DNA of 64,000 nucleotides from Ipomoea triloba (taxonomy: Eukaryota > Streptophyta > Magnoliopsida > Solanales > Convolvulaceae). A program made the position numbers and the translations under genes. Shown piece after piece: positions 12,541 through 23,515 of this stretch (position 1 is the first letter of the stretch; each line of letters opens with the position of its first letter). Under the pieces are notes generated by a model. The model saw only the letters and a program-made list of their open reading frames with translations, was not told the DNA's origin and searched no databases. The stretch covers positions 18,144,529 through 18,208,528 of the forward strand of contig NC_044920.1 of the NCBI RefSeq assembly GCF_003576645.1, given 5' to 3'.

Positions 12541-13321
12541 GCTGCCACCACGAAACTGACTACCGCCACGCTTGTATTGCCACTCTCTTTGAGTAGTGAA
12601 GGCCCCGACGCATGGTCCATAGCTGCATAGTTATCGCCGGCAATAAATTCTTGCGCCCCCAGTAGATCCGCCAGCTCCTGGAGTGTAATCGGACGACCTC
12701 GAACCGCCAAAGAGGCTGTGACTGCCCTGAACTCCGGCTGGAGACCACAAAAAATACAAATGCTGCCCCCGAAAGTGAGACGGATCGACAAGAGAGAGAG
12801 AGGTCCTCGATCAGTAGGCAAGCACGCCCGATGTAATCTGCCATAGAGAAGTCCCCTTGCTGGAGACTTTGCAGTTGGCTGAGCAGGTTGAGTTGACGGG
12901 AATGGGAAGCTGAGGCCAACGATTGTTCAATAGCTTTCCAAACCTCCTTTGAAGACCAGCGACCCACAGCAAAAGGCATCGCCTCCTCGGACAAAGACGA
13001 CACCATCATTGACAACAAGGATTGGTCGCGACGAACCCAAACCGCGTGCTCAAGATTGGGTTGAGGAGCAGCGTCTCCAACAGCCGGAAGGAATGCAGGC
13101 GGACACGAAAACGAACCGTCGACGAAGCCAAGCAAATCATGGCCACGAATAAACGACACCACTTGTGTACGCCAGAACAAGAAATAACGGTGGGTAAGCT
13201 TAATGCTAATGAAGTGTTGGGCTGTAGAAAGGGAGGTTACGGTAGACGAGGCCGTAGAACCTGTAGCAACATCTGAAACGGTCCGTTCTTACGAGTTTAT
13301 AGAGCCGTCTTGATTAGCCAT
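12531..13321 (-). pseudogene. Copia C gag
   Basis: The ATG at 13321 is followed by MANQDGSINS and a stop. An in-frame gag segment then resumes at about 13190 (RGHDLLGFVDG, ..., SLQQGDFSMADYIGRACLLI). A frameshift near 12800 moves the frame to GLQPEFRAVTASLAVRGRPI down to 12531. The segment matches the UBN2-type copia gag. A zinc knuckle is not visible. Confidence 0.75.
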
Positions 13322-13488
13322 GGTGGGATCGATAGAAACCCTAACGAATGATACCAGATGAGAGCAATAGTATTGTATTATAATTACTCAATCACAATGA
13401 TACAAATTACAAGTATATATAGGAGGAGAATCACAAATAGACTAGGAAAGTGACTCATGGTATGACTCAACTACATAGAGTCCTAATA

Positions 13489-13690
13489 TCCTTATCTCTT
13501 CAGAAAGTCTTCTAGATTCTAACAAGTATTGGTCTTGTAACTTGTAGCCACCAATCTTGACTTTCCTGCACCTTCTGGTAGTGTGAATATTTGACTTATT
13601 CACTTCTTGATTAGACAAATCAAGTAGATCTTTCAAATAATTCACTCTGGTGATTCTTGTTTGAGCTTAAATAATTCCACCAAAAAAATC
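13489..13690 (-). pseudogene. Coding-like remnant to the right of copia C
   Basis: An open minus-strand segment (LKDLLDLSNQEVNKSN, ..., YLLESRRLSEEI) that ends at the copia C target duplication and continues at 9404. I do not recognise it. It is likely part of an older retroelement. Confidence 0.35.
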
Positions 13691-13693
13691 CTT

Positions 13694-14392
13694 GACTTAT
13701 TCGCAATTTAAAATCAGCTCCAAATAGAAAATATCAGATTTTGCTCTTTCAAAATTTCTCGCCGAGGTCATCACGTTTCTTAATTTGGAAGTCATCCTCA
13801 TCCTGGTTTGGAATTGAGGTCATCCTCATCATCGTCCTCTTTCCATTTTTGGAAGTTAGCATCATCTCCTTCAATTAATCATAGGTCGACTTCTCTTTAA
13901 TTTTGAGATGTCATCCTCTTTAATTTGCCATGTCATCATCAACCTTATCCTCTCTGATTTGCAATGTCATCCTCTCCATAACAATTTGAGAGTCATCATT
14001 TTCACAATTAATTGAAGTCAGCCTGATCCTTAAGCAGTCAACCTCTTCCTTAAAATTGATTTGTGAGAGAACTCATCCCATGTTGACTACTTGAATTTTG
14101 ACTTGTACTAGTTAGCCTCTTCCTTGATAAATTAATTTTTCAAAAAAAAAAAATTAATCTAAGGTTTGAACCCATGATCTTGGCTTCGAGGATTGCCACA
14201 ATGCTTGACCATTCTTCAACTCATTCTTTTCTTGTTTAGTGGAAGCAAACGATTTACAAGTATAAAATAATATTATACACTTGTATTTTCCATATCAATT
14301 TCGCTGATGTGACTAGGCTTTGACTTAGGCGAAAATTAATATCTACTACACTCAAAATAAAATTAGGGGTCTAAAATTACATTCTTGGTTCA
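13694..14392. other. Intergenic, with repeated GTCATCCTC words
   Basis: No gene seen. Between about 13760 and 14000 the word GTCATCCTC and close variants recur about ten times at irregular spacing, which suggests a decayed tandem array. Confidence 0.5.
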
Positions 14393-14499
14393 TCAAAACA
14401 ATGCACTTTATTTCTAACATATTCAATACTTCCACATGAAACATGTAGGGGAACAAACTATCACTGCAAAATATCAAAAGGCGTTTGCAAGATCAAGAG

Positions 14500-15000
14500 T
14501 TCATAGTACAACTAAGATCTAGTAATATACACAACAAGGAAAATCCATAACTTCCTACATCATAATCTCATTACATGACGTTGTCATCTATGTTACCAAC
14601 AGTAACCCAATTGCAAATAACACACTACCAACAAAAAGGAAGAGGACAAATAGTGAAGATGAAGACAATGACAATGTTACTCAAAAGATAATTAAGAATA
14701 CTTAGAAGAATTCAAACCAAAAGTAGTATTTATTTAGACAATCGCTTTTAGACCAAGTATTTAGACTATCAATTTTACAACGTTGCAAACATTTATTTTT
14801 GTGACAATTATAATGAATTTTCTATATTATCTTGGATTCATATACTTTGAATTGCATATTTAAATAAACAAATTCGTCATTCAATTACCGGACTATGTAT
14901 AAACTTCTCCTATATAATCTTGCATTGATATACTTTCAAATATTTATTTAAACATAAACATTGTGCATTAACCCATTCGTGCAATACGCATGTAAAACTA
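14500..15000 (+). mobile_element. Helitron 3' end, copy 1
   Basis: The 3' end reads CGTGCAATACGCATG (hairpin) then AAAACTAG and T. About 500 bp upstream of the end match, in inverse orientation, the region 39679-40160, and the last ~150 bp also match 62610-62765. The 5' end was not found. A (GT)n tract follows directly. Confidence 0.72.
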
Positions 15001-15021
15001 GTGTGTGTGTGTGTGTATAGG

Positions 15022-15520
15022 GACTGGATGAGGTGCAAAGATTGCTTCCCGCGCGGAAGTGCGGTTAACACAAAAGGACGCACCTTAAGTGTACAATTGG
15101 TTGACCTAATCTTAAGCACCTTAAGCACACAAATAATGCACCTTAAGAACATAAACCATGCACTTTAAACACACAAACAAAGCACTTTAAGAACACAAAC
15201 CACGCACCTAAAACTTTAAAATGACGCACCTTAAGTACAGAAACCACGCACCTTAAGAAAAAAAATCATGCACCTTAAGAAAGAAAAACCACACACCTAA
15301 AGCTTTAGACTGACGCACCTTAAGCACACAAACCATGCACTTTAAGAAGGAAAACTACGAACCTTAAGAAGTAAAACAACGCACCTTAAATTTCAACAAA
15401 AATGCACCTTAAGTTCTCACTGAAGAACTGACGCACCTTAAGCATACAAATCACGTACCTTAAGAAAGAAAACCATACACCTTAAGAAGGAACACGACAC
15501 ACCTTAAGTTTGACCAATAC
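15022..15520. repeat. Array of GCACCTTAAG repeats (microsatellite-associated element, truncated)
   Basis: After the (GT)n at 15003-15018, a head with GGGACTGGATGAGG leads into about 20 copies of GCACCTTAAG spaced by about 12-20 bases with A-rich spacers. The same word fills 16200-16610. No right-hand inverted end was found. Confidence 0.7.
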
Positions 15521-15950
15521 GGAAAATGACTAAAGAAAAAGAAAAGTATTATGATAAAAATGTTAAATTTTTATTAGGAAAAATTACATATTTGGTCATT
15601 GAGTTAGACCTAATTTTTATTAGGGAACCAACATGTTCATTACATTACAAACATAATTAGGAAGCATTTTTTACAGCAGTTTGAGGAGAGAAATACCTAA
15701 TTTTTACTATAAAGCTTCGCAAAATACGAAAATAGAGTCGTTATATGATTAAAATAGAGTATTAGAGTAATGAGTTGAATTTTCCATTTTGCCCTTCATT
15801 TTAACGTCAACTTGACGTCAATGCTAGCAGAGGACTAATATAGTAATATGACTTAAATTTCAATAGTCGGAGGATTAGTTTGGGTGCAATTAAAAGTCAT
15901 ATGACCAATTTGAGAAAATGTCATAGTCGGGGGACCATTTTAGGAATTAA

Positions 15951-15952
<2 letters not shown>
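15521..15952. other. Intergenic, no gene seen
   Basis: AT-rich sequence with phrases like those of plant MITEs (TTTGGTCATTGAGTTAG, GTCATAGTCGGGGGACCATT), but I cannot find a matching pair of ends. Confidence 0.4.
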
Positions 15953-15953
<1 letters not shown>

Positions 15954-16003
<50 letters not shown>

Positions 16004-16703
16004 GAAGGGTTCAGGCGCGAGATTGCTCCCAGGTAAAAAATGGGGTTATATCTAAGTCATTGATCAAATCTAGATCAATGGCTCAAATCAATGAAAATTA
16101 AAAAAAAAATGCACGTCCTCCATTAATGATCTCATCTGAGAACCTGGAAAGACAGACAACCTAAAGGAATTCATGAAATTGTTTATAAAATTAATAATCA
16201 AACCACGCACCTTAAGTATAAAAATGACGCAACTTAAGTACACAAACCACGCACCCTAAGCACACAAACAAAGCACTTTATGAACACAAATCACGCACCT
16301 AAAGTTTTTAAATGGTGCACCTTAAGTACACAAACCACGCACCTTAAGCACACACACTACACACCTAAAGGTTTAAAATGGCGCACCTTAAGTACACAAA
16401 CCACACACCTTAACATACAAATCGCGCACCTTAAGAAGGAAAACTACGCACCTTAAGAAGAAAATTCCCGCACCTTAAGAAGGAAATTCCCGCACCTTAA
16501 GTTTCAACAACTGACTTACTTTAAGAAGAAAAACCACGCACCTTAAGAAGAAAATTCGCACACCTTAGGAAGGAAACTCACACACCTTAAGAAGGAAATT
16601 CACGCACTTGAAATTTGACCTAAATGCAAAAAGAGCAAATTGCCACCGTGCGTTTTTTTAATCACTGTTAATTTTGAACGTTGATTTAGGCAAGATCAAT
16701 GGC
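15954..16703. mobile_element. TA-microsatellite-flanked TIR element with GCACCTTAAG array
   Basis: A (CT)n(TA)n tract (15954-16002) is followed by a head GGGTTCAGGCGCGAGATTG, CCCAGGTAAAAAATGG and GATCAATGGC. Then come about 20 GCACCTTAAG-type repeats. The right end starts (GATTTAGGCAAGATCAATGG) but is cut at 16704 by a hAT terminus. The head is shared with the elements at 25008 and 26861. Confidence 0.62.
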
Positions 16704-17641
16704 CATGGGCGGAGCCAGGATTAAAGAATGTGGGGCGAGGGGGGGGGGGGGCAATCACGATTTAAGAGAGAATAATGAAATACATTAATATTCATTTAAC
16801 ATATTCCAAAATACATTATTATATTACAAATCTACTAAAATTTAGACCTTCTCTCTTGCATGTCACAAAAATCATCTATAATTGAATCTATACTAAATTG
16901 TTTTTTCAATTTGCTTTTCAATGTATACTAACAAACAATCACTAAGAAATTCATCTTCCATTTTGTTACGAAGTGTAGTCATGACTATATTCATGACAGA
17001 AAAAGATCATTTTGTAGTAGTTGTAGATACTGGAAGTGTGAGAATGACAGTTACTACTCTAAACACAAGAGGATAGATGTTTGATTTTCTAGTTTTTGCC
17101 AACCATTGGCATAGATCAGAAATACTTTCTAGTGTTCTAAAATCAGGAAGTTGTTGCACATGTTCAAGTTGCATTCTCAATTTTAAAATCTCATAATCTT
17201 CAAAGTCTCGTGGGTAAAACTTCTCTACCAACTTGCAAACATCATCAATTCTAAATGATATACGCATCTCTTTTGGATCTAAGTAACGATGAACTATCAT
17301 CAAACCTATTGCTCAACTCTTGCAAATGAGAATCAATCACCGCATTAAAAATATCAACTTTGTAATTATGCTTAATTGTTAATTCATATTGTTGATGTCT
17401 AGCGCTTCCTCTTCTTGCAATATATTGAGCATCAAAATCCGGCACAGTTTCACAAAAAGACTTCACACTTGCAACTAATTCATCCCATCCACTATCTCTT
17501 AAAGCTTGAATAAGTAATTTAGTAGATGACACAAGATGCATTGCATTCAGTATATCTTGAGATTGAAGTTGCAAAGCTTGACAAAGTATATTAGAAATCT
17601 CCAAAACTTTTTTCATGAGACGCATAATGAATACAAATTCC
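16704..17641 (-). mobile_element. hAT element fragment (one terminus plus transposase)
   Basis: The left end CATGGGCGGAGCCAGG followed by a G-run is the usual terminus of plant hAT elements with zinc-finger MYM/TTF-type transposases. The right side stops abruptly at 17642, where a copy of a copia B LTR end begins, so the other terminus is missing. Confidence 0.65.
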
Positions 17642-17658
17642 TTGTAACAGCAGACCAC
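16860..17658 (-). pseudogene. hAT transposase C-terminal half (ZMYM1/TTF-type)
   Basis: Minus-strand frames 17658-17251 and 17303-17007 encode SSTKLLIQALRDSGWDELV, YIARRGSARHQQYEL and FYPRDFEDYEILKLRMQLEH, then the dimerisation region LPVSTTTTK, a stop, and SFSVMNIVMTTLRNKMEDEF. The stop is TGA where the family has Arg in TERSFS, so CGA to TGA is likely. A small frameshift at about 17290 also breaks it. The N-terminal zinc finger and catalytic Asp region are absent. Confidence 0.75.
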
Positions 17659-17680
17659 TACCTGAGAATTGATTCAGCAG
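17642..17680. repeat. Isolated copy of a copia B LTR end
   Basis: CTTGTAACAGCAGACCACTA and the next 18 bases recur at 18961 and 23980 as the inner end of the copia B LTRs. Here the rest of the LTR is missing: hAT sequence lies on one side and unrelated DNA, then solo LTR 2, on the other. Confidence 0.7.
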
Positions 17681-17728
17681 GTTTTTTGATGTTGTGAGTT
17701 TTAGTGTGAGTGAATGTGACATGGAGGG

Positions 17729-18953
17729 TGTTAAAACGAAGAGTCAAGACTCCCCGAGTGTCGTGTCTCTCAAGGATGACAAATTGGAGCGAATTGGCGT
17801 TGACATTGAAGGAGTTAAGAGGTAAGAGTTGCAAGTATTACTAAGGGTTGTTTTGATAAATAAGTTGGGGGTTGTAGGAACGAGAGTAAACTAAACAATT
17901 CAAAAGGAAATGAAGGGGGTGTATACCATGGTTAAACAAATCGATTGATCTTCCTAAGGGGATTTGAAAACAAGTTTCGAGATTGAATTAGGGAGTCACA
18001 GTATTTATATCGAGTAGCGTCACACTCAGACTCTCAATCCTCATTCGGTTGAGGCATTTTATCAAACACTTTACCTACCACTCCTCCCGGACCTTGTCCT
18101 TTCGAACTAAGGGTAGGGATGTAGATGAGTTGGACTCGTGAGAGGCCGCTATCGCGCACTCACTCACTTTCACCTAGTTCACTCACTATTCCGGCCGAAA
18201 TAGAAGCAAAACATTAGGAACATCACCCACACAAGATTACAATCCTAATCCACAATCTTCATAATCATAAGGCAAAATTCAAGCATCAATCAAATGTCTA
18301 ACATGGGCACACACACCCCAAACTATTCTACTCAAACATAATGAACATTCAAGAACAACAAAGTAAAATTACACTAAGCAATAATTTAAAGGAGCAATCT
18401 TAAGAAAAGAGTATTTTACCTAAGGAATTATGAGTTCTACATCTTCAATTCTTTCATCCATTTTCATTAATCTAAGAAAACTAATATATTCTAGTGGGAA
18501 TGAGTTTGTTCTTCCTCCCCAAAGGGGAAGGAATGGAAAGAGAAATCAGATCTGAAAGTTGTGGAAGCCCCCCTTCAAAAATGAGAAAGGAGGATTTAAA
18601 TAGCTGTCCAAAAAGTCGAAATTCCGCTGCTGCCCTAACTGGACGCGTCCACGCCCATCACCACGCGTGTGGTGCTGCGTGGTTGCGTACTGGAACTATT
18701 CCACGCCCATCACCACGCGTGTGGTGATGCGTGGTGGCCTCATGCTCGGTTGATTCTTCGTTTGTTGCTTCTTTTTGGTCTAGGACTTTGCTATACCCTG
18801 CGGACATGAGTCAAAACACATCCTCTGAGTTGAATTTGTCAGTTAGGTGTTAATTAGAGGTTTTAACCATGAAAGATGCTCACAATTGGGTGATGAAACT
18901 GTAAAATGTTGTCCAGATATGACCCAAAACTTGACTGTTTTTGGCGCTTATCA
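17729..18953 (-). mobile_element. Solo LTR 2, related to solo LTR 1
   Basis: Begins TGTTAAAACG and ends CTTATCA on the plus strand like LTR 1, and shares CTCCCCGAGTGTCG, ATCAAACACTTT(A) and a TATA-like ATTTAAA (about 18595). Two hairpins lie on the promoter side (18649-18682, 18701-18734). The flanks GAGGG and TTTAT do not match. Its end abuts the copia B LTR. Confidence 0.6.
18649..18734 (-). repeat. Paired hairpins upstream of the LTR 2 TATA box
   Basis: Two tandem hairpins, 52 bp apart, each with outer arms CCACGC and GCGTGG. In the second the inner arms are ATCACCAC and GTGGTGAT around GCGT. In the first, one base pair differs (GTGGTGCT). Compare LTR 1, where the inner arms are different but still complementary. 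Confidence 0.8.
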
Positions 18954-20054
18954 TTTATAACTCTTGTAACAGCAGACCACTACCTACTACCTAAGAATTG
19001 ATTCAGAAAATTAAAATTGGAATTAATTTTCGAATGACATTTGTGACATTCGTGCCTGCAGGTGCTGGCGCACACGAGTCAAGCCTTTATGGGCTTATTT
19101 TGGAATTTGATTTGCACACCCCCCTGCGCACGAGAAAGAGCCTCTATGCTATACAATTCAATAAGCCTTAGAAAGGCTCTTGTATAAATAGTGGTGCAAA
19201 CCCACTTCCCAAACCAATGTGAGACAAAGGCTTACTTTAAAGCTTTTCCCTCCATTTTTCCAACTCAAATGGGTCAACTTTGAGAACCAATTTCTGATCC
19301 ACCCATTATCCGTTTTGTGCGTACAATATATCAATCACTTCGTCTAACTACGAAGAACCCGAATCCACTTTGACCTGACCCAAATCGGAAGTGGACCCCA
19401 CATATATTTGTACCACAAAATAGCCACTAAAATTGTCATTTTATGCTATTTTTTCCAACAATACCCCACATGAATGAAAATTGATTTTCGGGGTTATTTT
19501 GAAATCGGAAACAATTATGTGCAACGGTCGATCCCTGCATAGGATATGTAGGTGTTACCCTTTGAACCTTCCCTTGTGAAGATACATTTACTCTACTGGT
19601 TGTACGGTAGAACGTGATGTCTTTGAACCGTCTACCGTTTGTGTTGACGATGACATATCTCACACAGGAACCTCCCAACCTTGTTTTGTTCTCATGTGTG
19701 TGCCCATTTTGGTCGTGGGTCACTGTTCCTGGTTCTACAAGAGTTTCTAAAGAATTGAGCCCAGTTCAATTCTCCTTTGAAGTGACCCTCACTTCTCTCT
19801 CACATGGGTGATTCTTTCCCGAGTATCTCACATACTCACACATGTCAACCGACATTTGAGTCATTAAAACATCAATGTACTAACCTCATGCGGGAGTCAC
19901 TGTTATAACGAGGAGTGGTAGGGAGTCCGAGACCCCCACAGTGACACGTTACGTTCCATAATTTAGTTGTCCCATTGAACCTAGGTGCTAGCTAGGTTGG
20001 GTATCCACGCTTTAGGCCCATTCCTCATGTCAACTTCTCAGTCAACTCTCTACT

Positions 20055-22500
20055 TTACCCTTTGGTTAACAGATCCGATATGTTATCTTTTGACTTTACG
20101 TAGTCAACCGAGACAACACCAGTTGAGAGAAGTTGTCTAATGGTATTATGTCTACGACGTATATGTCTAGACTTACCATTATACATATGACTTCGTACTC
20201 TCTCAAGTGTGGCTTGACTATCGCAATGCACACAGAATGGAGGTACTAATCTTTCCCAATTAGGAATATCCTCTAGAAAATGGCATAGCCATTCAACCTC
20301 TTCACAACATTTGTCCAAGGCTATCAGCTCAGATTCCATCGTGGATCTATCTATCACGGTTTGCTTAAAGGATTTTCATGCAACAACTACACCGGCTAAT
20401 GTTAACACGTAACCACTCATGGACTTAGAGTCCTTAATATCATATATCCATTAGCGTCGCTATACCCTTCAAGTACAGCAAAATATCTAATATAGTGCAG
20501 TCCAAAGTTACGAGTATCCCTAAGGTATCTCATAACCCTCACAATTGCCTTCCAGTGCATATCACCGGGGTTACTCGTATATCTACTGAGTTTACTAACC
20601 GCAAAGGCAATATCTGGCCTAGTACAACTCATTAGATACATTAAACTATCAATAATCCGAGTGTATTCTACTTGAGAAATACATTCTCCGTGATTCTTTG
20701 ATAGTAAAACGTTTGTATCAAATGGTGTCCTAGCTACTTAATTATCATCCTTGTTGAATTTTGCAAGGATTTTATCAATATAATGAGATTGGCTCAACAC
20801 GAAACCATCCGGTCTCCGAATGATTTTAATCCCGATGATCAAATCAGCCAAACCCATATCTTTCACGTCAAATCTCGCATTTAACATGTTTTTGGTAGAC
20901 TTGATCATCCGATCATTACTACTAACGATGAGTATATCATCTACGTATAAACAAAGCATGACATACCCTTCTACCGTTTCCTTAACGTAGACACACTTGT
21001 CACTCGCGTTTATTTTAAAACCATTGGTTAACATCGCGTGGCCAAACTTCTCGTGCCACTGATTAGGCGCTTGATTAACCCATATAACAATTTAACCAAC
21101 TTACAGACTTTCTTTTCTTGGCCCAGAACAATGAACCCTTCGGGTTGATCCATATAGATTTCTTCATCTAACTCACCATTCAAGAAAGCTGTTTTCACAT
21201 CCATTTGATAAACTTCCAAATTCCGCAATGCGGCTATGACAAGTATCATCCGAATGGAGTTTATTCTCGTCACAGGAGAATACGTGTCGAAGTAATCAAG
21301 GCCCTCGCATTGCTTGTAACCCTTGATTACAAGCCTAGTCTTATACTTCTCGATGGAACCATCCGGTTTTATCTTCTTTTTAATGACCCACTTGGATCCT
21401 AAGGGTTTACTACCCGGAGGAAGATCAACAAGTTCCCAAGTGTGATTCTGTAGGATAGAATCCACTTCACTTTTAATAGCCTCTTTTCATATTGGTCCTT
21501 CCGTAGAAGTCACAGCTTCCACGTACGTTCAAGGCTCATTTCAATCAAACAAGATAGAAAATCCGGTTCATTTTCTATCAAACAAGTTAGAGTACTAGAA
21601 TCATACTCTAACAAGTAAGTTAGAAAATCTAGACCAGATGATTTTTCAACTCTCGCCCGCTTACTATGTTAGGCTTGAGCTCGGGTTCTTTCTTAGAGTC
21701 TCCACTATTATTGGTCATAGCTTCGTCAAATGTTCGTTTTGACGTAGTCGGTCCCTCACTGGACATATAAGGAAATACATTTTCAAAGAAAGATGCATTC
21801 CTAGATTCAATTATCGTGTTCTTATGTACATCTGGATTATGGGGCCCGTGTACTAAGAACCGATAAGCACTACTGTTATGTGCATAACCAATAAAGATAT
21901 AGTCCAGGTCTTTGGTCCTATCTTTATTTTCTTAAGTGTTGGCACCAAAACTTTGGCAAGACACCCCACACTTTGCGGTATTGGTAAGAAGGCTTCCTAC
22001 CTTTCCACAGCTCATAAGGAGTCTTATCGAGCTTCTTGCGAGGTACCTTATTTAAAAGATAATTACTTGTCAAAATCGCCTCACCCCACATATTTTGAGG
22101 TAGGCCCGAACTGATAAGCATCGCATTCATCATCTCTTTCAATGTACAATTCTTTAGTTCAGTAACATTGTTCGATTAAGGTGCGTAAGGTGTCGTACGC
22201 TCGTGTATAATACCTACACTTGCACAGAAGTCACCGATTGGTGCTTCGTACTCACCACCTTATCGCTTATAAGCTTTTTAATTTTGCCTCAACACAAATT
22301 TTGCCTCAACACAAAGGTGCTTTAGTTAATTTTGCCTCAACACAAATTTCACATTTATTATTTGTGTTAATTTGAAAAGTAGGAATATGGTTCATGCTAA
22401 TTAATCTACACATAGAATTAAAATTAACATGACCTAGTCTACCATGCCACAAACTGGAAGACTTAAGCAAGTAAACAGAAGTAACGTTTCATTTATTCAT
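20055..22500 (-). pseudogene. Copia B integrase, reverse transcriptase and RNase H
   Basis: Integrase pieces: LWHGRLGHVNF near 22420, then three tandem copies of a short segment (about 22275-22345), then GGEYEAP and LKEMMNAMLISSGLPQNMWG. The first catalytic Asp region is deleted. RT: GSKWVIKKKIKPDGSIEKYK, KGYKQCEGLDYFDTYSPV, MDVKTAFLNGELDEEIYM, and LCLYVDDILIVSSND with the YVDD box. RNase [26 protein letters not shown] and HIRRRHNTIRQLL. Stops and shifts occur throughout. Confidence 0.83.
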
Positions 22501-22615
22501 AATAGGCATTACACTGAGCTTAAAAAGCCCATCAGTTACACAACCTTTGCCTACAAACATTCCTAACTTTAACAAAACAACTTAGTCTAAGTCGAAGACC
22601 ATCTTGAAGCCATGC

Positions 22616-23515
22616 TTATTTAGTAACGAGCCAGACACCAAAATCTTCCTCAGCTCCGGAACATACAGCACGTTCTTCAACGTTAGTTCCTTCCCGAAAC
22701 TCATCTTTAGAACCACCGTGCTCGACCACGTTGGCCTTAGCGCCACCAATAACAGGACCCTTCCCGTCAATTTTCCTCTTCCCCTCCTCAATTCTCAGTC
22801 GCTCGATCAGGTCCTCCAGGTTCATTTCTTTTCGCTTGTGCTTAAGGAAGTTTTTGAAGTCCTTATACCCTAGAGGCAACAAGTGGATCATAGATGCCAC
22901 TAGAAAGGAATCACTAATCTGCATGCCCTCGTCATGGATCTCGTCAAAGATTAACTGCAAATCTTCAATCTAACTTAGCACGGTATTGGAATCAACCATT
23001 TTAAAATCGAGGAATCGGCCAACAACAAATTTCTTTGTGACGGCATCCTCACTTTTATACTTATGTTGCAAGGCTTCACACAACGCTCTCGTTGTGCCAA
23101 TTTTACGATATACATTGTAAAGAACATCACACAACCCGTTCAAAAAGTAGTTGCGGAAAAGGAAGTCCGAATCCTTCCAAAACCCAACCTCCATCACGGA
23201 TTATGGATCAAGTTCCTTCAACTTAGGAACCCTCTCGGTCAAGAACCTTGCCAAGCCGAGAGTAGCCAGGTAGAACAGCATCTTTTGCTGCCACCTCTTG
23301 AAGTTCAAACCAGTGAACTTTTCTAGCCTTTCGGTCGAACTACTTGGTACCGTAGGTACCCGCATCGTTGGGATATACCCCTCAATGCCCACACCATCTT
23401 GTGAACCAACGTTCACTGGTGCCTGGGAATGTGCAACATTGTTTTCGTTCCCACCACTGTTGTTCTCAACAACATTGTCGTCCCCATTGTGAACTGGAAG
23501 TGCGGGGTTTTCCAT
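22616..23515 (-). pseudogene. Copia B gag fused to GAG-pre-integrase
   Basis: The frame from 23515 encodes STERLEKFTGLNFKRWQQKM, typical of TNT1-like gag. A TAA interrupts before SVMEVGFWKDSDF, and a TAG before IEDLQLIFDEIH. The end of gag ([13 protein letters not shown]) runs directly at about 22700 into [19 protein letters not shown], which normally lies downstream of protease. The zinc knuckle and protease active site have been deleted. Without them the element cannot mature its own particles. Confidence 0.8.

Larger units (their letters stand above)
9410..13488 (-). mobile_element. Copia element C: complete structure, short LTRs, defective genes
   Basis: LTRs of 132 bp at 9410-9541 (3') and 13357-13488 (5') differ at only a few positions. 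They are bounded by an exact 5-bp duplication TCCTT (9405-9409, 13489-13493). The primer site TGGTATCA directly follows the 5' LTR (13349-13356, minus), and a polypurine tract GAGGAGGG precedes the 3' LTR. The LTR ends are TA...TC rather than TG...CA. The order gag, protease, integrase, RT, RNase H is that of Ty1/copia. It is nested in older remnants. Confidence 0.92.

Noticed and set aside
15050..16610. GCACCTTAAG repeats considered as a CRISPR array
   Set aside because: Repeat and spacer lengths are irregular, spacers are similar A-rich sequence, and the context is plant nuclear transposon DNA.
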